A DNA stretch of 64,000 nucleotides, taken from contig NZ_CP107899.1 in assembly GCF_036013915.1 (NCBI RefSeq), positions 2,666,001 through 2,730,000 of the forward strand, given 5' to 3'. The translations under genes and the position numbers were made by a program. Origin of the DNA: Streptomyces sp. NBC_00464 (lineage in GTDB: Bacteria > Actinomycetota > Actinomycetes > Streptomycetales > Streptomycetaceae). The notes beneath the pieces were generated by a model, which was not told the origin of the DNA, searched no databases, and saw only the letters and a program-made list of their open reading frames with translations. Below are positions 45,794 to 54,653 of the stretch, in pieces; position 1 is the first letter of the stretch; each line of letters opens with the position of its first letter.

Positions 45794-46678
45794 TCAGGCG
45801 CCGAGGATCTCGCGAGCCAGCTTGGCGGTCTCGGTCGGCGTCTTGCCGACCTTGACGCCGGCGGCCTCAAGGGCCTCCTTCTTCGCCTGCGCGGTGCCGG
45901 AGGAGCCGGAGACGATGGCGCCGGCGTGGCCCATGGTCTTGCCCTCGGGGGCGGTGAAGCCCGCGACGTAACCGACGACCGGCTTGGTGACGTTCTTCGC
46001 GATGAAGTCCGCCGCACGCTCCTCGGCGTCGCCGCCGATCTCGCCGATCATGACGATCAGGTCGGTCTCGGGGTCGGCCTCGAACGCCGCGAGGGCGTCG
46101 ATGTGCGTCGTACCGATGACCGGGTCGCCACCGATGCCGACGGCGGACGAGAAGCCGATGTCACGGAGCTCGTACATCATCTGGTAAGTCAGCGTGCCGG
46201 ACTTCGACACGAGACCGATGCGGCCGGGCTTGGTGATGTCGCCCGGGATGATGCCGGCGTTGGACTGGCCGGGGGTGATGAGACCCGGGCAGTTCGGGCC
46301 GATGATCCGGGTCTTGTTGCCCTTCGCGCCGGCGTACGCCCAGAAGGCGGCCGAGTCGTGAACGGCGATGCCCTCGGTGATCACGACGGCGAGCGGGATC
46401 TCGGCGTCGATCGCCTCGATGACGGCGGCCTTCGAGAAGGCCGGCGGCACGAAGAGGACGGACACGTTCGCGCCGGTCTTCTCCATCGCCTCGGCGACGG
46501 AGCCGAAGACCGGTACCTCGGTGCCGTCGAAGTCGACGGTCGTGCCGGCCTTGCGCGGGTTCACGCCGCCGACGATGTTGGTGCCGTCGGCGAGCATGAG
46601 CTTGGTGTGCTTCATGCCCGTCGAGCCGGTCATCCCCTGGACGATGACCTTGCTGTCCTTGGTGAGGAAGATAGCCAT
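45794..46678 (-). CDS. sucD: Succinyl-CoA synthetase alpha subunit
   Basis: A 294-residue alpha subunit of ADP/GDP-forming succinyl-CoA ligase. The CoA-binding fold starts [20 protein letters not shown], followed by NPRKAGT. The substrate loop [11 protein letters not shown] is present, and the phosphorylated active-site His lies in [22 protein letters not shown]. Length is standard. The ATG is 21 bases after the sucC stop, so the two are one operon and form the heteromeric enzyme that links succinyl-CoA to succinate, feeding Sdh. Confidence 0.96.
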   Translation of the reverse strand: MAIFLTKDSKVIVQGMTGSTGMKHTKLMLADGTNIVGGVNPRKAGTTVDFDGTEVPVFGSVAEAMEKTGANVSVLFVPPAFSKAAVIEAIDAEIPLAVVITEGIAVHDSAAFWAYAGAKGNKTRIIGPNCPGLITPGQSNAGIIPGDITKPGRIGLVSKSGTLTYQMMYELRDIGFSSAVGIGGDPVIGTTHIDALAAFEADPETDLIVMIGEIGGDAEERAADFIAKNVTKPVVGYVAGFTAPEGKTMGHAGAIVSGSSGTAQAKKEALEAAGVKVGKTPTETAKLAREILGA

Positions 46679-46699
46679 GGTGGTCTGAGTCCCTCTTCC

Positions 46700-47881
46700 T
46701 TACTTCGCAGCCGCGGCGAGCTCGGCGGCCTTGTCGGCCGCGCCGTCCATGGTGTCCACGCGCTGAACGAGCGGGTGGTTGGCGTCGGAAAGGATCTTGC
46801 GACCCAGCTCCGCGTTGTTGCCGTCAAGGCGCACGACGAGCGGCTTGGTGACCGCTTCGCCCTTGGTCTTGAGCAGCTCCAGCGCCTGGACGATGCCGTT
46901 GGCGACCTCGTCACAGGCGGTGATGCCACCGAAGACGTTGACGAACACGGACTTGACGTCCGGGTCGCCGAGGATGATCTCCAGGCCGTTCGCCATGACC
47001 TCTGCGGAGGCGCCGCCACCGATGTCGAGGAAGTTGGCGGGCTTCACGTTGCCGTGGTTCTCACCGGCGTACGCGACGACGTCCAGGGTCGACATGACCA
47101 GACCGGCACCGTTACCGATGATGCCGACCTCGCCGTCGAGCTTGACGTAGTTGAGGTTCTTGGCCTTGGCGGCAGCCTCGAGCGGGTTGGCTGCGGCCTT
47201 GTCCTCGAGCGCCTCGTGACCCGGCTGACGGAAGTCGGCGTTCTCGTCGAGAGACACCTTTCCGTCCAGCGCCAGGATGCGGCCGTCCTTGGTCTTCACC
47301 AGCGGGTTGACCTCGACGAGGAGGGCGTCCTCGGCGACGAAGGTGTCCCACAGGGTCACCATGGCCTCGGCGACACCCTCGGCCACGTCGGCCGGGAACT
47401 TCGCCTGGGCCACGATCTCGCGGGCCTTGACGATGTCGACGCCGTCGACGGCGTTGACCGGGACCTTCGCGAGGGCCTCGGGGGTCTTCTCCGCGACCTC
47501 CTCGATGTCCATGCCACCCTGCACCGAGGCCATGGCCAGGAAGGTGCGGTTGGTGCGGTCGAGGAGGTACGAGACGTAGTACTCCGCCTCGATCTCCGGG
47601 GACAGCTCGGCGATCATCACCTTGTGGACCGTGTGGCCCTTGATGTCCATGCCGAGGATGTCGGTCGCCCGGGCGACCGCCTCGTCGGGGTTGGCGGCCA
47701 GCTTCACGCCACCGGCCTTGCCGCGGCCACCGACCTTCACCTGTGCCTTGACGACAGACTTGCCGCCCAGCCGCTCGGTCGCCTCGCGGGCTGCCTCAGG
47801 CGTCTCGATCACTTCACCGGCCAGCACCGGTACACCGTGCTTGGCGAAGAGGTCCCTCGCCTGGTACTCGAACAGGTCCAC
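46700..47881 (-). CDS. sucC: Succinyl-CoA synthetase beta subunit
   Basis: A 393-residue beta subunit with an ATP-grasp fold. Seen: [18 protein letters not shown] at the start, [18 protein letters not shown], the nucleotide region EINPL-like [21 protein letters not shown], and [16 protein letters not shown] near the C-terminus. The GTG at 47881 gives the normal length; the frame upstream is not family-like. It is the first gene of sucCD. The 317 bases ahead contain two GTGAC-type palindromes. Confidence 0.96.
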   Translation of the reverse strand: MDLFEYQARDLFAKHGVPVLAGEVIETPEAAREATERLGGKSVVKAQVKVGGRGKAGGVKLAANPDEAVARATDILGMDIKGHTVHKVMIAELSPEIEAEYYVSYLLDRTNRTFLAMASVQGGMDIEEVAEKTPEALAKVPVNAVDGVDIVKAREIVAQAKFPADVAEGVAEAMVTLWDTFVAEDALLVEVNPLVKTKDGRILALDGKVSLDENADFRQPGHEALEDKAAANPLEAAAKAKNLNYVKLDGEVGIIGNGAGLVMSTLDVVAYAGENHGNVKPANFLDIGGGASAEVMANGLEIILGDPDVKSVFVNVFGGITACDEVANGIVQALELLKTKGEAVTKPLVVRLDGNNAELGRKILSDANHPLVQRVDTMDGAADKAAELAAAAK

Positions 47882-47948
47882 GCGCGTCCGTCCCTTATCA
47901 AATGGTCTCGCGGTTGGTTTTCTGCGTGGGCGTGCCGCGAGGGGCAAC

Positions 47949-47964
47949 GTGACTGCTCTGTCAC
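47949..47964. promoter_or_regulatory. GTGAC-N6-GTCAC palindrome, near site
   Basis: GTGACTGCTCTGTCAC, a perfect five-base inverted repeat with a six-base centre, 68 bases upstream of the sucC start. It resembles a CRP/FNR-class site but is two bases wider than the Streptomyces Crp consensus as I know it. Confidence 0.4.
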
Positions 47965-48061
47965 AAGGAAGGCGCACACGGTGACCGAATACGCGGCATG
48001 TCCGTCTCGCAGGTTATCCCCGAGCCCCGCAGGACCCTAAATCGCAGATCACACCTGGGCG

Positions 48062-48075
48062 GTGATTACGGTCAC
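48062..48075. promoter_or_regulatory. Candidate Crp site upstream of sucC
   Basis: GTGATTACGGTCAC fits the Streptomyces Crp consensus GTG(N)6GNCAC exactly as I remember it. It lies about 180 bases upstream of the sucC start. Confidence 0.4.
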
Positions 48076-48198
48076 AGATCACGCTGGTGGCCGGGTCGCA
48101 GTGGACAAAACGGCACGGGCGCGAGGGCAGGACGGCACGGGAGCGAGGGCAGAACGGCCGAACCCGGACGGTCGGCCGAACGCGGACCGGCGGTCCTC

Positions 48199-49464
48199 TC
48201 AGATCCCGTGGGGCTCCTTGTCCGGTATGGGCAGGGGCCGCTTCTCGATGGCGGCCGCCATCACGTCCGGGAAGAGGTCCGGCGTACAGGCGAAGGCGGG
48301 AGCACCCAGCGCGGAGAGCGCCGCCGCGTGGTCACGGTCGTAGGCGGGCGCGCCCTCGTCGGAAAGGGCGAGCAGGGTCACGAACTGGACTCCGGACGCC
48401 TTCATCGCGGCGACCCGCTTCAGCATCTCGTTGCGGATACCGCCCTCGTAGAGGTCGCTGATGAGCACGACGACCGTGTCCGCGGGGCGGGTGATCCTGG
48501 ACTGGCAGTAGGCCAGCGCCCGGTTGATGTCGGTGCCGCCGCCGAGCTGGGTGCCGAAGAGCACGTCGACGGGGTCGTCGAGCTGGTCGGTGAGGTCGAC
48601 GACCGCCGTGTCGAAGACGACGAGTCTGGTCTGCAGCGAGCGCATCGAGGCAAGGACGGCGCCGAAGACCGAGGCGTACACGACGGAGGCCGCCATCGAG
48701 CCCGACTGGTCGATGCAGAGAATGACGTCCTTCTTCACGGACTGCGCGGCCCGCCCGTAGCCGATGAGCCGCTCGGGGACAATCGTGCCTGCCCCGGCCT
48801 CGCCGGGGAGGGTCAGGTAGTTCTTGAGGTTGGCCCGGATGGTGCGGTCCCAGTCGATGTCGTGGTGCCGGGGTCGCGTGACCTTCGCCGACCGGTCCAG
48901 GGCGCCCGTGAGCGTGGCCCGGGTCCGCGTGGAGAGCTGCTTCTCCAGTTTCTCGACGACCTTGCGCACGACGGCTCTTGCCGTCTCCTTCGTCGTCTCG
49001 GGCATGGCCTTGTTGAGCGAGAGCAGGGTGCCGACAAGATGGACGTCCGCCTCGACGGCCTCCAGCATCTCCGGTTCCAGCAGGAGCGCGGACAGGCCGA
49101 GCCGCTCGATGGCGTCACGCTGCATGACCTGGACGACGGACGTGGGGAAGTACGTACGGATGTCGCCGAGCCAGCGGGCCACGGACGGGGCGGAGGCCCC
49201 GAGCCCGGCCGATCGCCCGCTGCCGCCCCTGCCTCCGGGCCGGCCACCGCTCTCGTACAGCGCGGTCAGCGCGCCGTCCATCGCGGCATCGCGGCCGGTG
49301 AGGGTGCATCCGGTGCTCTCCGCACTGTCCGCACCCAGCACCAGGCGCCACCGCCGCAGCCGTTCCCCGTCGTTCGGGGGGACCTGTGGCGTTGCCGTTG
49401 TTGTCGCTGCCGCGTCTGCTGTCGCTGCCACGTCCACCGCGTCCGTGCCGATTCCTGTCGTCAT
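48199..49464 (-). CDS. VWA-domain protein of the MoxR/DUF5682 module
   Basis: A 421-residue protein with no signal peptide or membrane helix. The C-terminal half is a von Willebrand A domain with a complete MIDAS: ILCIDQSGSMAAS, then a Thr in GGGTDINRAL and Asp in VVLISDLYEGG. The N-terminal half is helical and contains SVARWLGDIRTYFPTSVVQVMQRDAIERLG and LEPEMLEAVEADVHLVGTLLSLNKAMPE. VWA partners of MoxR ATPases typically act with them in metal or cofactor loading or complex remodelling. The start overlaps the DUF5682 stop (ATGA). It is last in a three-gene operon. Confidence 0.88.
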   Translation of the reverse strand: MTTGIGTDAVDVAATADAAATTTATPQVPPNDGERLRRWRLVLGADSAESTGCTLTGRDAAMDGALTALYESGGRPGGRGGSGRSAGLGASAPSVARWLGDIRTYFPTSVVQVMQRDAIERLGLSALLLEPEMLEAVEADVHLVGTLLSLNKAMPETTKETARAVVRKVVEKLEKQLSTRTRATLTGALDRSAKVTRPRHHDIDWDRTIRANLKNYLTLPGEAGAGTIVPERLIGYGRAAQSVKKDVILCIDQSGSMAASVVYASVFGAVLASMRSLQTRLVVFDTAVVDLTDQLDDPVDVLFGTQLGGGTDINRALAYCQSRITRPADTVVVLISDLYEGGIRNEMLKRVAAMKASGVQFVTLLALSDEGAPAYDRDHAAALSALGAPAFACTPDLFPDVMAAAIEKRPLPIPDKEPHGI

Positions 49465-51971
49465 CCCGTTGCCCCCAGCCGTTCCTCGTGGTTGTCGGGT
49501 GTCTCGGCCGTCGGCTCGATCGCCCTCTCCGCCGTCCTCTCCGCCGTCGGCCCGGTCGTCGGCTCGGTCGTCGGCCCGGTCGTCGGCTCGGTCGTCGGCT
49601 CGGTCGTCCTCTCCGCCGTCGGCTCGATGTCCAGGCCCAGCAGCAGGCGCAGCACCGGCACCACCGCGTCCGCGCGCGACCCGTCGAGGACGGGTCCGAA
49701 TCCGGGTGCCGTGGACTCGCGGCCCGGAACCGCTCCGGTTGCCTGGGCCGCGCCGACGGACGGGCCTCGCCGGACGAGTTCGCCCAGCGTGCGCCGCACG
49801 CCCGACTCGTACGCCGAGAAGGTGCGGCGCAGCAGGGGCAGCACATCGGTGAAGGTGTCCGCGGGGACGCCGGTGAGCCAGGAGTCGACCAGAGCGAGCA
49901 GCCGCTCGTCGTGGACCAGGAGCATGCCGCCGCCTGCCGCGCCGCCGACGAAGCCCTCGATCCATGCGGCGGCGTCGGCCGGGGGTGTGCCGGGTGACAG
50001 GGCGAGGCCCATCAGCCGGGCGGCTTCGTCCTGTGCGAGGTGTCCGTCGTCGAGCAGCAGCCGGGCGGCCCGGCCCCGGATCACGCCGGCGACCGCGTCA
50101 CGAACGGCCAGTCGGCGCAGCACGGTTCTCCAGCGCTCGCGCAGCCCGTCCGCGTTCGCCGGCACGGCCCCGGCGAGCAGTCCGATCGCCGTGTGGACGC
50201 CGTCCACCTGACGGCGCAGTGCGGCGGCCCCGTCCGCGTCGAGTCCGGTGCAGGCGGGCGGCAGTCCGATGCAGATCCGCTCCGCGAGCCCGGCCGCCAC
50301 CTCCCCGAGCGCGGCGGTGTCCGTGGCGCGGACGTCCCCGTAGCGCAGGGTGCGGGCCAGGGCCGGCAGGGCGTCGGCGAGGTGGCCGACGTCGGTGTCG
50401 AGCGCTGCGCGGTCGGCGAGGACCCGCATCACGACGGGGAGCGCCTCGGGCAGTCCGGCGAGCAGGCACCGCTCGGCGAGGCCGGTCACCTCGGAGAGCG
50501 CGGTGGCCCCGAGGGCGTCCGCCTCGGCCCGTGAGGTGGCGGCGGAGAGCACGGTGGTGCCCCAGACGCCCGCCTCCGCGACCCGTACGTACAGCTCGGG
50601 CTCCCAGTGCAGCCGCCAGCTCTCCCGGAAGGTGCCGGTGCTCCCCCGGCCGGTGGCGGGTTCGCCCCAGCCGATGCCGAGGAGGCGCAGCCGGTGCAGG
50701 AGCCGGCTGCGTGCCGCGTCGGTGTCCTTGCGGAGGTCGAGCTCCAACTCCCTTTCGGCGGCTTCCGGTTTGAGGCGGAGGGTGCGCTGCTGCCGGTTCA
50801 GGTCGCGCTGCAGCGGAACGGCGGGGGCGGTGTCCGGCACTTCTCCGAGTGTCACGCCGACGATCAGCCGGTCCCGGACGAGGGCGAGCGGTACGTCCGA
50901 GCCCTCGCACATCACGGCGCGGACGGCGTCCGTGGTCTCGCTCAGTCCGGCGAGCGGCCGGCCCCGCATGGCGGCGAGGGTGTCGGCGAGCCGGACCGCC
51001 TCGATGACATGGGCGGAGGACACGAACCGGTCCTCGTCGCGCAGCAGTCCGGCGACCTTGGTCATCCAGCGTGCGACGGGGCGGTCCGGGGCGGTGAAGA
51101 GGTGCTCGTACCAGCCGGGCGAGTCGATCCCGGCCCCGTATCCGCTGTGCCGGGCGAGCCGCTGATGGGTCCAGGGCACCCAGGTCAGCTCGGCCTTGAC
51201 CTTGGGGAGGCCCTTGAGGAGGGCCCGGTCGGCGGTCTGTGTCGTCCTCGCTTCGAGCGCGGGAACATGCCAGGCACCGCAGACCACGGCGAAGGCCCCG
51301 CCGAACTCCTTGCGGGCGGCGCGGAGCTGGATGCGCATGTACGCCTCCCGGACCGCGTCCCTCGGGTGTCCGCCGTCCCCGTACACCTCGCGCAGGGCGG
51401 TCATCGCCTCGCCGAGCGCGGCGAAGGCCGCCGTCGGGTCGTCGGCGGCTGCGGCACCGGGCACGCCGGAGCCGCCGGGGACGCGGTGTTCGACGACGTC
51501 CTCCCACCAGCGCTCGGGGTCGTCGTAGCCCGCCGTCTCGGCCAGCACCCGGATCGGGTCGACGGGAGCGGGCCGGGGCTCGTCGTCCCGCTCTGCGCCT
51601 TCGGCCTGCCGGCTATCCCGCTCCCCCTCCTCCGCCATGGCCAGCGAGTGCGCCGCGGGCAGGTCGATGAAGCGGACCGGGACGCCGTGTGCCAGGGCCC
51701 AGCGGATCGCGACCCATTCGGGCGAGAACGCGGCGAGCGGCCAGAACGCGGCCCGTCCCGGGTCGTCCACCGCGTGGGCGAGCAGCGCGACGGGCGGCCG
51801 CATCTGCTCGTCGGCGGCGAGCGGCAGCAGCGCGTCACCCTCGGGCGGCCCCTCGATGAGCACCGCCTGCGGACGCGCCGCGTCGAGAGCGGCACGGACG
51901 GCGCGGGCGGAACCCGGGCCGTGGTGCCGCACCCCGAGCAGCAGCGGCCCCGACGGGCGCGCGCCCGTCAT
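49461..51971 (-). CDS. DUF5682 family protein
   Basis: An 836-residue soluble protein. The N-terminus has GPLLLGVRHHGPGSARAVRAALDAARPQAVLIEGPPEGDALLPL, the DUF5682 hallmark. The middle has AVVCGAWHVPALEA and several His/Asp-containing segments reminiscent of TraB/ChaN-like folds, though I cannot assign catalysis. The C-terminal 350 residues are helical. The last 60 residues are a low-complexity Thr/Glu/Pro tract from DNA repeats. ATGA overlaps join it to MoxR upstream and VWA downstream. Known only as a family of unknown function associated with MoxR and VWA genes. Confidence 0.82.
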   Translation of the reverse strand: MTGARPSGPLLLGVRHHGPGSARAVRAALDAARPQAVLIEGPPEGDALLPLAADEQMRPPVALLAHAVDDPGRAAFWPLAAFSPEWVAIRWALAHGVPVRFIDLPAAHSLAMAEEGERDSRQAEGAERDDEPRPAPVDPIRVLAETAGYDDPERWWEDVVEHRVPGGSGVPGAAAADDPTAAFAALGEAMTALREVYGDGGHPRDAVREAYMRIQLRAARKEFGGAFAVVCGAWHVPALEARTTQTADRALLKGLPKVKAELTWVPWTHQRLARHSGYGAGIDSPGWYEHLFTAPDRPVARWMTKVAGLLRDEDRFVSSAHVIEAVRLADTLAAMRGRPLAGLSETTDAVRAVMCEGSDVPLALVRDRLIVGVTLGEVPDTAPAVPLQRDLNRQQRTLRLKPEAAERELELDLRKDTDAARSRLLHRLRLLGIGWGEPATGRGSTGTFRESWRLHWEPELYVRVAEAGVWGTTVLSAATSRAEADALGATALSEVTGLAERCLLAGLPEALPVVMRVLADRAALDTDVGHLADALPALARTLRYGDVRATDTAALGEVAAGLAERICIGLPPACTGLDADGAAALRRQVDGVHTAIGLLAGAVPANADGLRERWRTVLRRLAVRDAVAGVIRGRAARLLLDDGHLAQDEAARLMGLALSPGTPPADAAAWIEGFVGGAAGGGMLLVHDERLLALVDSWLTGVPADTFTDVLPLLRRTFSAYESGVRRTLGELVRRGPSVGAAQATGAVPGRESTAPGFGPVLDGSRADAVVPVLRLLLGLDIEPTAERTTEPTTEPTTGPTTEPTTGPTAERTAERAIEPTAETPDNHEERLGATG
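49546..49605. repeat. Five 12-base tandem repeats inside the DUF5682 gene
   Basis: Five copies of GTCGGCTCGGTC (two read GTCGGCCCGGTC), 49546-49605, with diverged units on both sides. On the coding strand they give an in-frame (Thr-Thr-Glu/Gly-Pro)n tract near the C-terminus; four codons per unit means copy number can vary without frameshift. Confidence 0.85.
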
Positions 51972-53107
51972 GCCGAGACCTCACGGCAGGCGCGGTAGAA
52001 GTCCTTCCAGCCGTCCCGCTCGCGCACCACGGTCTCCAGATACTCCTGCCAGACCACGCGGTCGGCAGCCGGATCGCGGACGACCGCGCCGAGGATACCT
52101 GCGGCCACGTCCCCGGGACGGAGTACGCCGTCGCCGAAGTGGGCGGCGAGCGCGAGGCCGTTGGTGACGACGGAGATGGCCTCGGCGGTGGACAGCGTCC
52201 CCGAGGGGGACTTGAGCTTGGTCCGGCCGTCGGTGGTGACCCCGTCGCGCAGTTCGCGGAAGACCGTGACCACCCGCCGGATCTCCGCGAGGCCGTCGGG
52301 CGCGGGCGGCAGGTCGAGCGAGCGCCCGACCTGGTCGACGCGGCGCGAGACGATGTCGACCTCCGCCTCGGGGGTGGCGGGCAGCGGCAGCACCACGGTG
52401 TTGAAGCGGCGGCGCAGCGCGCTGGACAGTTCGTTGACCCCGCGGTCGCGGTCGTTGGCCGTGGCGATGACGTTGAAGCCGCGGACGGCCTGGACCTCCT
52501 GGCCCAGTTCGGGCAGCGGCAGGGTCTTCTCCGACAGGATCGTGATCAGCGAGTCCTGCACATCGGCGGGGATGCGGGTGAGCTCCTCGATCCTGGCGGT
52601 CATGCCCTCGGACATGGCGCGCATCAGAGGGCTGGGCACCAGGGCGTCACGGCTGGGGCCGTGTGCGAGCAGCTGGGCGTAGTTCCATCCGTAGCGGACG
52701 GCCTCCTCCGGTGTGCCCGCCGTGCCCTGGACGAGGAGCGTCGAGTCGCCGCTGACGGCGGCCGCGAGGTGCTCGGACACCCAGGTCTTGGCGGTGCCGG
52801 GGACACCGAGGAGCAGCAGCGCCCGGTCGGTGGCGAGCGTGGTGACGGCGACCTCCACGAGGCGGCGCGGGCCCACGTACTTGGGTGTGATCACCGTGCC
52901 GTCGGGCAGGGCACCGCCGAGCAGATATGTGGCGACGGCCCACGGCGACAGCCGCCAACGCTCGGGCCGCGGACGGTCGTCGGCGGCGGCAAGTGCCTTC
53001 AGCTCGTCGGCGAAGGCGTCCTCGGCATGCGGGCGCAGGACTTCGGCGTTGACGGCTGCGGTGGTCGCGATGGCTGCGGTGGTTGCGGTGGTTGCGGACA
53101 CGGTCAT
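51968..53107 (-). CDS. MoxR-type AAA+ ATPase
   Basis: A 379-residue AAA+ ATPase. Walker A is LLLLGVPGTAKTWVSEHLA near residue 100. The sensor/arginine-finger segment is clear: VRGFNVIATANDRDRGVNELSSALRRRFNTVVLPLPA. The N-terminal 50 residues are an Ala/Thr-rich leader, so translation could begin further in. MoxR ATPases act as chaperones or remodelers for VWA partners, here encoded two genes downstream. Its start faces the SWIM protein gene across about 145 bases. The stop overlaps the DUF5682 start. Confidence 0.9.
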   Translation of the reverse strand: MTVSATTATTAAIATTAAVNAEVLRPHAEDAFADELKALAAADDRPRPERWRLSPWAVATYLLGGALPDGTVITPKYVGPRRLVEVAVTTLATDRALLLLGVPGTAKTWVSEHLAAAVSGDSTLLVQGTAGTPEEAVRYGWNYAQLLAHGPSRDALVPSPLMRAMSEGMTARIEELTRIPADVQDSLITILSEKTLPLPELGQEVQAVRGFNVIATANDRDRGVNELSSALRRRFNTVVLPLPATPEAEVDIVSRRVDQVGRSLDLPPAPDGLAEIRRVVTVFRELRDGVTTDGRTKLKSPSGTLSTAEAISVVTNGLALAAHFGDGVLRPGDVAAGILGAVVRDPAADRVVWQEYLETVVRERDGWKDFYRACREVSA

Positions 53108-53251
53108 GGATCCCCCTCCAGATCGGTCGACCTGATGTGGTTCCCACGGTGCACCATGGCACTGACAATCGACCTTCCCGCAGGTCAGGGCCAGTTGTCA
53201 GTGGCGCGGCCTACCGTCGTTCCCATGCTGCTGACTGACGGGGGAGAACCC

Positions 53252-54634
53252 TTGGGCGCCGCTGCTCCGGCGGCGCGCCGAACGGTGGAGCAGGTCCTGG
53301 CCCTGGCTCCTGACGACGCTTCACGCAAGGCGGGGAACAAGCTGGCTTCGGCCGGTTGGTGGTCGGACACCGGAGAGGACGCCTCGGGTGCGGTCTGGGG
53401 GCTGTGCCGGGGCAGCGGGAGCAAGCCGTACCGGACAGTGATAGACGCCGCCGGGCCCGCGTACAAGTGCAGTTGCCCCAGCCGCAAGTTCCCGTGCAAG
53501 CACGCGCTGGGCCTGCTGCTGCTCCTCGCGTCCGACGGATCGGCGCCGCCCGCCGGCGATCCGCCCGACTGGGCAGACGAATGGCTGGCGGGCCGTCGCG
53601 CCCGCGCCGAGGTCAAGGAGAAGGCGGCGGGCAGCGGTCCGGCGGATCCCGAGGCCGCCCGGCGCCGTGCCGAGCGCCGGGCCGAGCGGATCGACGGCGG
53701 CGCGCAGGAGCTGGAGCAGCGCCTGACCGACCTGCTGCGCGGCGGGCTGGCCGCAGCCGAACAGTCGGGATACGGGCTGTGGGAGGAGACGGCCGCCCGC
53801 ATGGTCGACGCACAGGCGCCCGGTCTGGCGGGCCGGGTGCGGGAGTTGGGGGCGATCGCGGCCTCCGGTCCCGGCTGGCCGGTGCGGCTGCTGGAGGAGT
53901 GCGCGCTGCTGCATCTGCTGGACACGGCGTGGCTGGGTATCGACCGGCTCCCGCGGCCGCTCGCGGCAACGGTCCGCACCCGGGTGGGCCTGGCGGCCAC
54001 CGCGGAGGGGCCGCCGGTCCGCGACCACTGGCTGGTCCTCGCGCAGTACGACACACCCGAGGGAAAGATCGTCACGCGCCGCATCTGGCTGTACGGCAGA
54101 GATTCGGGCCGCACCGCGCTGCTGCTGTCCTTCGGCGCCGCCGGGCGCTCCCCCGGACAGGCACTCCCGGTGGGCGTGACCCTCGAAGCCGAGGTCACAC
54201 CCTATGGGGGAGCCGGGCAGCTACGGGCGGAGCTGGGCCCGCAGTTCGGCCTGCCCGTGCCGACCGGATCACCGCCTCCGGGTGTTCCGGTCACCGGGGC
54301 GATCGCCGCGTACGGCAAGGCGCTGAGCGACGACCCGTGGCTGGACTCCTGGCCGGTGACGCTGCGCCATGTCATACCCGTGCCGTCCGCGGACGGCTGG
54401 CAACTGGCGGACGCGGAGGGCGATGCGGCCCTGCCCGTCGCCGCCGCCGCGCTGTCCCGGCCCGCGCTGTGGAAGCTCGTCGCGCTCTCCGGCGGGCGCC
54501 CGCTCACCGTCTTCGGGGAGTGCGGTCACCGCGGCTTCGACCCGCTCGCCGCCTGGCCGGCCGGAGGCGAGGGCGGCGACGCCGCGACGCCGGATCCGTC
54601 GTCGCGCGCCGCCACGACCGTGCCGCTCATCTGA
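53252..54634 (+). CDS. SWIM zinc-finger protein of the MoxR module
   Basis: A 460-residue protein. The SWIM motif is exact: YKCSCPSRKFPCKHALGLLL (CxCx6CxH near residue 75), predicted to bind zinc and DNA or protein. It follows RRTVEQVLALAPDDASRKAGNKLASAGWW, a family-specific N-terminus. The rest is mainly helical, then a mixed segment with HWLVLAQYDTPEGKIVTRRIWLYG. I chose TTG at 53252 because GGGGGAGA lies immediately ahead; ATGs at 53224 and 53156 are alternatives. It is divergent from MoxR and 19 bases ahead of DUF5691. Confidence 0.85.
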   Translation: MGAAAPAARRTVEQVLALAPDDASRKAGNKLASAGWWSDTGEDASGAVWGLCRGSGSKPYRTVIDAAGPAYKCSCPSRKFPCKHALGLLLLLASDGSAPPAGDPPDWADEWLAGRRARAEVKEKAAGSGPADPEAARRRAERRAERIDGGAQELEQRLTDLLRGGLAAAEQSGYGLWEETAARMVDAQAPGLAGRVRELGAIAASGPGWPVRLLEECALLHLLDTAWLGIDRLPRPLAATVRTRVGLAATAEGPPVRDHWLVLAQYDTPEGKIVTRRIWLYGRDSGRTALLLSFGAAGRSPGQALPVGVTLEAEVTPYGGAGQLRAELGPQFGLPVPTGSPPPGVPVTGAIAAYGKALSDDPWLDSWPVTLRHVIPVPSADGWQLADAEGDAALPVAAAALSRPALWKLVALSGGRPLTVFGECGHRGFDPLAAWPAGGEGGDAATPDPSSRAATTVPLI

Positions 54635-54653
54635 CCCGAGGAGGAGGAGCGCG

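Larger units (their letters stand above)
47882..48198. other. Promoter region of sucCD and end of the VWA gene
   Basis: About 317 bases between sucC and the 3' end of the VWA gene (both on the minus strand). It is comparatively AT-rich around 47880-48070. It carries two GTG..CAC palindromes, given as separate entries. I see no gene here and no clear hairpin terminator for the VWA operon. Confidence 0.5.
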
